A stretch of DNA of 15,247 bases. Source: Caldisericia bacterium. GTDB taxonomy: Bacteria; Caldisericota; Caldisericia; UBA6126; JAGPKI01. Made by a program: the position numbers and the translations under genes. Below are positions 1 to 5,884 of the stretch, in pieces. Positions within the stretch are counted from its first letter, which is position 1. Each line of letters starts with the position of its first letter. The DNA is taken from the NCBI GenBank assembly GCA_018054005.1, contig JAGPKI010000022.1:1-15247 (forward strand), written 5' to 3'. The notes below the pieces were generated by a model. That model was not told where the DNA came from and searched no databases. It worked only from the letters and a program-made list of their open reading frames with translations.

Positions 1-581
1 TGAATTTCTGGAACTATTATTTCGTCGGCTCCTGCCGATATTCCGCAATGAAGAGCAAGAATACCTACATCTCTCCCCATCACTTCTATTACAAATACTC
101 TCTCATGAGATGTTGCAGTATCTCTTATTTTATCAATTGCTTGAATTGCATTATTTAGTGCTGTATCAAATCCTATGGTTTGATCTGTGCCCCAAATGTC
201 ATTATCTATTGTTGAAGCTATGCCTATTATATTAATGCCTCTTTTGTGTAATTCAAAAGCTCCTGTTTGGCTACCGTTACCGCCAATTATTATAATATAA
301 TCTATTCCTAAACCCTTGATATTCTTTATTGCATCATTGATTCCTGTTTCAAGCTTAAATTCAGGTGCTCTCGAAGTAAACAAAAGAGTTCCCCCTCTTG
401 ACAAAATCCCACCCACATCCCTTGAATCAAGACTTATAAATTCACCTTTCATAAGGCCTAAGAAACCTCTTTTTATTCCTATCACTTCATTTCCATCGAA
501 AATTGCTGTTCTTGTAATTGCTCTAATGGCTGCATTCATACCAGGAGCATCCCCGCCAGATGTTAAAATTGCTATCCTCAT
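1..581 (-). CDS. pfkA: 6-phosphofructokinase, N-terminal part (runs off the left edge)
   Basis: Phosphorylates fructose 6-phosphate to fructose 1,6-bisphosphate in glycolysis, in the cytoplasm. I translated 193 residues from ATG at 581-579; about 125 C-terminal residues of the usual ~320 lie outside the window. Visible motifs are the N-terminal glycine-rich loop TSGGDAPGMNAAIR (7-20), the substrate segment SRGGTLLFTSR (61-71), the catalytic TIDND (124-128, Asp126 the expected base), GTDQTIGFDTALN (131-143) and EVMGR (166-170). A strong Shine-Dalgarno, AAGGAGG read at 597-591, supports the start. Odd points: the nucleotide/magnesium motif usually GGDGS reads GGNGS (100-104), and the usual PGT before IDND reads AST. 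The glycine after Asn argues against the GGDDT pyrophosphate-dependent type, so ATP use is more likely, but donor specificity is an inference. It follows the glycosyltransferase gene by 14 bases and is probably co-transcribed with it. Confidence 0.95.
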   Translation of the reverse strand, partial: MRIAILTSGGDAPGMNAAIRAITRTAIFDGNEVIGIKRGFLGLMKGEFISLDSRDVGGILSRGGTLLFTSRAPEFKLETGINDAIKNIKGLGIDYIIIIGGNGSQTGAFELHKRGINIIGIASTIDNDIWGTDQTIGFDTALNNAIQAIDKIRDTATSHERVFVIEVMGRDVGILALHCGISAGADEIIVPEI

Positions 582-590
582 AGATTTTTA

Positions 591-597
591 CCTCCTT
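591..597 (-). promoter_or_regulatory. Shine-Dalgarno of pfkA overlapping the upstream stop codon
   Basis: AAGGAGG read on the minus strand lies 9 bases before the pfkA ATG. It overlaps two bases of the upstream glycosyltransferase stop codon TAA (598-596), so the two genes are likely translationally coupled. It is one of the strongest ribosome binding sites in the window. Confidence 0.85.
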
Positions 598-2059
598 AAG
601 TTTCTACTGTGCGTTCTGTTTTTACCCACTCAACATTATGCACTCCGAATAAGCTTGATACGAAAGAACCTATAAATGGAACACTAAATATCCATACAAC
701 GAAAGGAAGTGCAAAAATTACGTAAAGGAATAAAAGAGAAAGCTTGAATAAGTTTTTCGATGACAAGGCATCTGTTATAAATGATGAATATTTAAAGTAA
801 AGAAGAATCACGAAAACTCCACACATTATTGCAGAAAACGTTAAAATATATCCAAAAGCAGTAAATATAATATTATATGCGTAAATTGGTGGAAAGGTAA
901 TAAGTTTTGACAAAGTATACATTGATAAGGTTAATCTTTCTATGTAATTTATGGTTATATAAATAGCTACTATAAAGTATGCTATCCATTCTACTGGCCC
1001 ATATATAGATAATTTTAGCATAAGCTTTTTGATGTTTTTAATTTGACAATTATTATTTTTTGTATTATTAATTCTTCTATTTAGATTTGAAATTACTTCA
1101 AATGCTCCTTTTCCCCAACGGAACCTTTGCATTATATAACCTTTAATGCTGGGAGGTGTTTGCTCGCTTGAAGGAACATTAATAAAAGAAGGTTTAATGC
1201 CGCCATCAAGTTCGCATCTAACTCCTAAATCTAAATCTTCAGTAATATTGCTTGATGCAAAACCACCAATATTCCTAATTAATTTTAAAGGAATATGCAT
1301 ATTTGTTCCGCCAAGAAATGGAATAAACTTAAGAATAAACGGAAGACCATATTCATGAGAGAACGCTTGAGAGAGCGCTACAACTTTAGAAAAGTATGAC
1401 AATTTCCAAAAATTTCTCACTTGAAACAACGGACCTTGATAAACAATGTTTTTAGAATCTTTATTAATATTGTTTCTTAATTCAAGTAAAATATTTACAT
1501 CTGGATGGCTTTCAGCATCAAAAAAAGAACAATAGTGGGTTTCTCCTCTACATTCAATGAATGTTAAACCATAATTTAAAGCTCTTCCCTTAGTGGATGG
1601 AGTAATTCTACCTGTTTTTACACCATTTAACTTGCCATCAAAATCAACAGGCACTTCCAAACATTTCACAGCGGGAATAATATTATTGCAATTTTCACCA
1701 ATAAATTTAAAAACTATATCCTTGGTCGTTGTTTTGTTTTCAAAATTTTCTTTTGCATCAACAATTACAATAATCTCAAATTTATCATTAGGATAATTTA
1801 GTTTTATAATGTGTGAAAGAGTTTTTTCAATAACTTCTGCCTCATTCCTTGCAGGTATAAGAATAGAAAAAAAGGGGTAATATCCTTTATCCTCTATTGA
1901 AGATGAAATCTTTTTATTTGACCTTTTCTCTCTTAAGTTGGAAAAGTTTTTAGTAATAAACATAATAACTAATCTTAAAGAGAAAAATAAAGATATTAAA
2001 CTAATCAAAGCAAAAACTATACTATCGATATTATTAATTAATATATTTAATAAAAACAT
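596..2059 (-). CDS. Membrane family 2 glycosyltransferase
   Basis: 487 residues; probable processive or membrane-anchored glycosyltransferase of the cellulose/hyaluronan/ceramide-glucoside synthase type, moving a sugar from a nucleotide-sugar to an acceptor at the cytoplasmic face of the membrane. Order: N-terminal membrane segment (about 12-36), GT-A domain opening with SILIPARNEAEVIEKTL (65-81), strand ending IVIVDAKE (97-104), STKGRALNYGL (155-165), the metal-binding DXD-like FFDAES (179-184), acceptor-site TEDLDLGVR (273-281), the QRFRW motif (311-315), then about three hydrophobic stretches (354-374, 395-422, 437-470). It ends with EWVKTER, a C-terminal motif common in this class. The exact sugar and product cannot be read from sequence. 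No ribosome binding site precedes the ATG although it is the first gene of its unit. It is clearly paralogous to the gene at 13216-15006, which shares these motifs but carries a large insertion absent here. It lies 14 bases upstream of pfkA. Confidence 0.9.
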   Translation of the reverse strand: MFLLNILINNIDSIVFALISLISLFFSLRLVIMFITKNFSNLREKRSNKKISSSIEDKGYYPFFSILIPARNEAEVIEKTLSHIIKLNYPNDKFEIIVIVDAKENFENKTTTKDIVFKFIGENCNNIIPAVKCLEVPVDFDGKLNGVKTGRITPSTKGRALNYGLTFIECRGETHYCSFFDAESHPDVNILLELRNNINKDSKNIVYQGPLFQVRNFWKLSYFSKVVALSQAFSHEYGLPFILKFIPFLGGTNMHIPLKLIRNIGGFASSNITEDLDLGVRCELDGGIKPSFINVPSSEQTPPSIKGYIMQRFRWGKGAFEVISNLNRRINNTKNNNCQIKNIKKLMLKLSIYGPVEWIAYFIVAIYITINYIERLTLSMYTLSKLITFPPIYAYNIIFTAFGYILTFSAIMCGVFVILLYFKYSSFITDALSSKNLFKLSLLFLYVIFALPFVVWIFSVPFIGSFVSSLFGVHNVEWVKTERTVET

Positions 2060-2121
2060 TTATTTTATTTTTACCATAAAAAGATATTCAAAATATTAAT
2101 CAATTTGATTATAATATCAAT
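2060..2121. promoter_or_regulatory. Divergent promoter region with TTGAT/ATCAA half-sites
   Basis: This is the only gap between the leftward and rightward units. On the plus strand TATAAT (2110-2115) has TTCAAA (2087-2092) 17 bases upstream, a good sigma-70-like pair, placing the expected transcription start at about 2122. On the minus strand TATGGT (2078-2073) has TTGATT (2103-2098) 19 bases upstream, a weaker pair. The plus -10 box is exactly framed by an inverted repeat TTGAT (2105-2109) and ATCAA (2116-2120), with another ATCAA at 2099-2103. This could be an operator, but such short AT-rich repeats also arise by chance. Confidence 0.6.
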
Positions 2122-2598
2122 GTGGCTATTAAAGGTAAGTATTTAAAAATTCTTTCAAGAATTAAAGATGATAGTGCGGGAGCTAGTGTTTGGCGTTATA
2201 TGCTTTCTGATATTATATTTGATTTAAAAGAAGCCTTTCCTAAATATAACTGGATTGGTATATATCTTTTAGATGGTGAGACTCTAAAACTTGAAACTTA
2301 TCTTGGTAAACCTCCTTCACACACTAAAATAAAGATATCAGATGGAGTTTGTGGGAGAGGAGTTAGGGAGAAGCAAACTATTATTGTTGGAAATGTTTGT
2401 GAAGATCCAAGCTATTTATCCTGTGATAGATTTGTAAAGTCTGAAATAGTTGTTCCTATTATGAAGGATGAGAATATTTTAGGCGTACTCGATGTAGATA
2501 GCATAAAGAAGAATGCTTTTACTAAAGAAGACGAAGAATTTCTAAAAGAAGTTTCAACAATAATAGGTAATACTTTCCCAAAAATAAAAAAGGAGTAA
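2122..2598 (+). CDS. GAF-domain free methionine-(R)-sulfoxide reductase
   Basis: 158 residues, cytoplasmic. It matches the fRMsr family (E. coli YebR/MsrC type), a single GAF domain that reduces free methionine-R-sulfoxide. Aligning by eye on the E. coli enzyme with known residues Cys84, Cys94, Cys118, Glu125, Asp141 and Asp143, the spacing is preserved: Cys77 in GVCG, catalytic Cys101 in LSCD, Glu108 in SEIVVP, and Asp124 and Asp126 in GVLDVDS. The position equal to Cys84 is His67. There is an extra Cys93, eight residues before the catalytic one, that could take part in disulfide exchange. The start is GTG with no ribosome binding site; it sits where transcription from the TATAAT box should begin, so the message may be leaderless. 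It is the first gene of the unit, and its stop overlaps the ribosome binding site of the protease gene. Reductase activity is likely; the alternative is a ligand-binding GAF relative. Confidence 0.88.
   Translation: MAIKGKYLKILSRIKDDSAGASVWRYMLSDIIFDLKEAFPKYNWIGIYLLDGETLKLETYLGKPPSHTKIKISDGVCGRGVREKQTIIVGNVCEDPSYLSCDRFVKSEIVVPIMKDENILGVLDVDSIKKNAFTKEDEEFLKEVSTIIGNTFPKIKKE
2591..2596 (+). promoter_or_regulatory. Ribosome binding site of the M6 protease gene
   Basis: AGGAGT lies 12 bases before the ATG at 2609 and overlaps the first base of the preceding stop codon (TAA 2596-2598). This supports the chosen start and coupling to the upstream gene. Confidence 0.7.
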
Positions 2599-2608
2599 TC
2601 TATAAAAA

Positions 2609-4261
2609 ATGAAAAGGAGAGTTTTTTCAACTATTTTAATTAGTTTTCTTTTAATTTTTCTATTTTCTTTTCCCATAAAAATACAATCAGCTCCTACAAA
2701 TATTAAAATATTACCCATACTTATGGACTTTACCGATCAGCCTCACCAGAGGACGGCTTCTGAAATGTATGATTATTTTTTTAGCAATAAAGAAGGAGAA
2801 AGAAGTTTAAGAAATTATTATCTAGAAGTCACAAACGGAACAGTAGATTTTGTCCCTGGAAGTTATGGTGTTGGAGATTGGATTCTTATGCCTCTTAAGA
2901 AGAAGGAATACGTAACAAACAGTGATCTATCATTTCTTATGAGAGATGTATTTGAAAAATTAAAAGAAAAAAATGTTAATTTAAGAGAATATGATAATAA
3001 TGGTGATGGGAGAATTGACCATACTATATTTGTTCAAGCTGGAGATCCACGTAATTATGGTGGAACTTTTTTTTGGTTGCATAAGAGTTGGGCATCTGGA
3101 AGAATAGGATATGATGGAGTTTATGTAGACGAATACATTATGACTGCTGAAGTTTTTATGGCTGATAAAATGGCACCACTCCAGGGTATTTGTCATGAGT
3201 TTTATCACAATTTAGGTGGCTGGGACCTCTACTCATATACAGGAAGTGGTATTGCTGTGGGTCCATGGGATATAATGGCAGAATCTACAAGTTATAAGAT
3301 ATTTGGCTTATCAGGATTTTCAAGAAGCCAGCTTGGTTGGCTTACTCCCAAGAAAATTACAAAATCAGGAACTTATGAAATAGATGCACTCTGTTCTAAT
3401 GGTAGAGATAGACTCTATAGGATTGATATCCCCGGAACAAAAGAATACTTTTTAATTGAGAATAGATTTTTGACAGGTATAGATAGCTGGTGGCAGGGTA
3501 TACCTGACCAGGGCTTGGTTATATATCATATTGATGGGGCAATAACACCCACTCACCGCTTTAACGATGGACCACCAAGATTTCCCCACTATGCGGTATG
3601 GGTGGAGGATGCTGGTAACATAAAAGGGAAAGTTGATGCAGCATATTGCCTTGATGACAACCAAACTGAGTTTACGCCATATACCGTTCCTGATAGCTTT
3701 GACTATGGAAAGAAATGCCGTCCAGCAATTTTTATAACCGATATAAGCAAATCGGGAGAGAAAATGTCATTCAAAGTCGAATTTAAGTATCTTGAACCAA
3801 AACTCAAAGTAGAGCCAGACAAACTTGACTTTGGGAAAATTGAAAAAGGTATGAAAAAAGAGAGAGAGTTTAAGATTATTAATGAGGGTACAAGCACTCT
3901 TCATGTTGAATTATCTACCAAAGATAGCTGGATCTCTTTTGACCGTCAAGAAATTTTTGGTAATGACGAAATAGTAAAAGTTATAATTGATGGTAGCAAA
4001 CTAAGTATTGGTAATAGAAGTGGAACAATTAATATCGATTCAAACGGTGGAAAAGCAAAAGTAGAGATAAATGTTTCTGTTGTAGAAAAGTTGGGAGACA
4101 TAAATGGAGACAGAAAGATAGATAAAAATGACTTAAAGTATATTGAGAATAGTTTTGGATTTAAAGCTGGCGAAAGCGGATACAATGATAAAGCAGACTT
4201 AAATGAAGATGGAATTATTAATGTTTTAGATTTAATGATAGTTGCAAAAAATCTTTCGTAA
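2609..4261 (+). CDS. Secreted M6-family metalloprotease with C-terminal dockerin
   Basis: 550 residues, exported by a signal peptide (1-27, charged KRR then a long hydrophobic run, cleavage probably near QSA). The M6 (immune inhibitor A-like) zinc protease domain spans about 30-390: an Asp-rich loop DNNGDGRIDH (129-138), the zinc motif HEFYHNLGGWD (196-206, ligands His196 and His200 and catalytic Glu197, Asp206 in the third-ligand position) and a Met-turn GPWDIM (218-223). Next comes an Ig-like beta domain (about 398-492), of the kind that follows catalytic domains in secreted enzymes. The end (496-550) looks like a type I dockerin: two calcium-loop repeats, DINGDRKIDKNDL (497-509) and DLNEDGIINVLDL (530-542), each followed by a helix. 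Dockerins bind cohesins; no cohesin is recognisable in this window. Likely role: hydrolysis of external protein while tethered to a partner. It is followed after 14 bases by the nucleotidyltransferase gene, with no obvious functional link. Confidence 0.9.
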   Translation: MKRRVFSTILISFLLIFLFSFPIKIQSAPTNIKILPILMDFTDQPHQRTASEMYDYFFSNKEGERSLRNYYLEVTNGTVDFVPGSYGVGDWILMPLKKKEYVTNSDLSFLMRDVFEKLKEKNVNLREYDNNGDGRIDHTIFVQAGDPRNYGGTFFWLHKSWASGRIGYDGVYVDEYIMTAEVFMADKMAPLQGICHEFYHNLGGWDLYSYTGSGIAVGPWDIMAESTSYKIFGLSGFSRSQLGWLTPKKITKSGTYEIDALCSNGRDRLYRIDIPGTKEYFLIENRFLTGIDSWWQGIPDQGLVIYHIDGAITPTHRFNDGPPRFPHYAVWVEDAGNIKGKVDAAYCLDDNQTEFTPYTVPDSFDYGKKCRPAIFITDISKSGEKMSFKVEFKYLEPKLKVEPDKLDFGKIEKGMKKEREFKIINEGTSTLHVELSTKDSWISFDRQEIFGNDEIVKVIIDGSKLSIGNRSGTINIDSNGGKAKVEINVSVVEKLGDINGDRKIDKNDLKYIENSFGFKAGESGYNDKADLNEDGIINVLDLMIVAKNLS

Positions 4262-4275
4262 AAGGTAGAAAGTTA

Positions 4276-5253
4276 TTGAAAGCTATTGTATTATGTGCTG
4301 GTAAAGGAACAAGACTTAGGCCGTTTACATATTCAATACCGAAACCTTTAATTCCTATTTGTAATGTACCAGTGCTCGGATATGTTTTATCCGAGATCAA
4401 AAAAACTGAGGTAAAAGATGTTGCCTTAATAGTAAATAACGAAATAAAAGAGCCAATAGAGGATTATATTTATAATAATTTAAACAATTATCCTTTCAAT
4501 TTTTCTTTCATCATTCAACCTGAGCCAAAAGGCTTAGCTCATGCCTGTCTTATGGCAAAAGACTTCGTTGGAGATGACAGCTTTTTAATGTTTCTCGGAG
4601 ACAATATTATTCCATTCTGTGCATCAGAAATTTTGACTGATAACTATTCGTTTCAGGAAGAAGCAAGAATACTTGTTAAAGAGGTATCCGATCCAACACC
4701 ATTTGGTGTTGTTGAATTTGACTCTTCTGGAAGAGTAGTGGGGCTTGAAGAAAAACCAAAAAATCCAAAATCAAATTTTGTAATACTCGGAGTATATATT
4801 TTCAAGCCAAATATATTTAGGATAATCGAGACCATAAAACCATCAAAAAGAGGAGAACTTGAGATAACTGATGCCATACAGAAACTGATTGAAGAAAATA
4901 AAGAAGTTTCTGCTAAGATTTATAACGGAACATTTATTGATATTGCTGGAACCGAGCAACTTCTGTATGCAAATGAATTTGTAATGAAAAATATTTTGAA
5001 CATAAATAATTTAATCTCTTCTTCTTCCACATTATATAAGAGTCAAGTAATCTCAAATGTTTCTGTTGGTGAAAACTGTATAATAAAGAATTCGACTCTT
5101 AAGAACTCAATAATCATGGATGGAACTAATTTAGAAGGAGTAAATCTTAGAAAAAGTGTCATAGGTAAAAATTGCACCATAAAAAATCATTCCCCTGTTA
5201 GGATAAGCTTAAGTTTGGAGGTTGGCGACAACTCTACTTTAGAGTTTTATTAA
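4276..5253 (+). CDS. Sugar-1-phosphate nucleotidyltransferase (RmlA/StrD-like)
   Basis: 325 residues, cytoplasmic; makes an NDP-sugar from a nucleoside triphosphate and a sugar 1-phosphate. The N-terminal signature GKGTRLRPFT (9-18) binds nucleotide, followed by KPLIP (23-27), the metal-site GDN (108-110), PFGVVEFD (142-149), EEKPKNP (158-164) and ELEITDA (194-200). The tail (about 255-305) has hexapeptide-like repeats suggesting a short left-handed beta-helix, as in long-form glucose-1-phosphate thymidylyltransferases (usually about 350 residues). Which base and sugar it uses cannot be told; dTTP with glucose 1-phosphate is the default guess. The start is TTG at 4276, chosen because the nucleotide-binding strand begins at once (KAIVLCAGKG) and AAAGGT lies 9 bases upstream. 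It may feed the two glycosyltransferases in the window. Confidence 0.9.
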   Translation: MKAIVLCAGKGTRLRPFTYSIPKPLIPICNVPVLGYVLSEIKKTEVKDVALIVNNEIKEPIEDYIYNNLNNYPFNFSFIIQPEPKGLAHACLMAKDFVGDDSFLMFLGDNIIPFCASEILTDNYSFQEEARILVKEVSDPTPFGVVEFDSSGRVVGLEEKPKNPKSNFVILGVYIFKPNIFRIIETIKPSKRGELEITDAIQKLIEENKEVSAKIYNGTFIDIAGTEQLLYANEFVMKNILNINNLISSSSTLYKSQVISNVSVGENCIIKNSTLKNSIIMDGTNLEGVNLRKSVIGKNCTIKNHSPVRISLSLEVGDNSTLEFY

Positions 5254-5257
5254 TTTT
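5230..5257 (+). terminator. Possible weak rho-independent terminator
   Basis: AACTCTA (5230-5236), loop CTT, TAGAGTT (5240-5246) forms a perfect 7-bp stem, followed by the T-rich TTATTAATTTT. The stem overlaps the last codons of the nucleotidyltransferase gene and has only two GC pairs, so it may be weak. Its position between two apparent units fits a terminator. Confidence 0.4.
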
Positions 5258-5323
5258 CTGATTTAAAAACTTATTATCTACTTCTATTTATCGATATTAT
5301 GTTATACTTTATAGTTTATAACT
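5254..5323 (+). promoter_or_regulatory. Candidate promoter of the sigma/anti-sigma unit
   Basis: This 70-base AT-rich gap contains two -10-like boxes, TATACT (5303-5308) and TATAGT (5310-5315). No convincing -35 box is seen; TTTATC (5287-5292) lies 17 bases before the second. TATAGT would start transcription within a base or two of the ATG at 5324. No typical ECF promoter (GGAAC-type -35) is visible, so autoregulation is not shown. Confidence 0.4.
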
Positions 5324-5884
5324 ATGCTATCACGCAAAGAAGAAAAGGAAATTGTCTTAAAGTGTAAAAGAGGCGACTCATCCGCTATGTCTCTAATATA
5401 TGAGACATATAAAGAAGAGTTATTAAAATCTGCTATTAGGCTATTAAATAATTCTTCCGAAGCAGAAGATGTCGTTTCAGAAGCTTTCATTAATTTTTTT
5501 AAATCAATAAATAAATTCAATCCTAAATATCCAATAAGGCCGTGGCTTCACAAAATTTTAAAAAATGAAGCAACTTCTCAGCTTTTGAAACGTAATAAGA
5601 CCACATCCTCAGATGATGATTTTACAAATTTAGAATTTTCCGAACCAAGTGGTGAAGAAGAAGTATTTAATTCGGAAGAGATAAATTATGTTAGAAAGGC
5701 TTTAATAAAACTAAAAAGAGAGGAGAGAGAAATTTTAGAATATTATTATTTTAACGGTTTAAGTATCAAAGAAATTTCTTTGATACTTTCCATACCTGAT
5801 GGCACTGTAAAAAGTCGTTTATACAGTGCAAGAATTTCTTTATCTGAAAAAATAAAAAATTTGATGGAAAAAAGAGAAAAATGA
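5324..5884 (+). CDS. ECF-type RNA polymerase sigma factor
   Basis: 186 residues, normal length for group 4 sigma factors. Region 2 (about 22-62) carries the -10 recognition helix with AEDVVSEAFINFFKSI; an acidic Asp/Ser/Glu-rich linker (95-118) separates it from region 4 (about 122-175), whose helix-turn-helix reads LSIKEISLILSIPDGTVKSRLYSAR. It directs RNA polymerase to a specific promoter set when released by its anti-sigma. The next gene starts inside its stop codon (ATGA, 5881-5884), typical of a coupled sigma/anti-sigma pair. No ribosome binding site precedes the ATG. A perfect 28-bp palindrome lies in the DNA coding for the helix-turn-helix (5761-5788). Target promoters are unknown; the downstream surface-protein genes are the natural candidates. 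Confidence 0.93.
   Translation: MLSRKEEKEIVLKCKRGDSSAMSLIYETYKEELLKSAIRLLNNSSEAEDVVSEAFINFFKSINKFNPKYPIRPWLHKILKNEATSQLLKRNKTTSSDDDFTNLEFSEPSGEEEVFNSEEINYVRKALIKLKREEREILEYYYFNGLSIKEISLILSIPDGTVKSRLYSARISLSEKIKNLMEKREK
5761..5788. repeat. Perfect 28-bp palindrome inside the sigma-factor gene
   Basis: AAGTATCAAAGAAA (5761-5774) is followed directly by its exact reverse complement TTTCTTTGATACTT (5775-5788). It codes for residues 147-155 of the sigma factor (SIKEISLIL). As RNA it can form a 12-bp stem with a 4-base loop; as DNA it could be a dimeric protein-binding site. No T-run follows, so it does not look like a simple terminator. Confidence 0.85.

Noticed and set aside
316..675. Open frame on the plus strand, 119 codons
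   Set aside because: It is antisense to pfkA and the 3' end of the glycosyltransferase gene, both with clear family motifs; no ribosome site or recognisable domain.
2120..2146. ATG at 2120 as start of the reductase gene
   Set aside because: It is in another frame and stops after eight codons; the GTG at 2122 opens the correct frame.
4694..4711. 8-bp inverted repeat with 2-base loop in the nucleotidyltransferase gene
   Set aside because: Arms of this length are expected by chance in 15 kb of AT-rich sequence; it lies within conserved codons and has no T-run.
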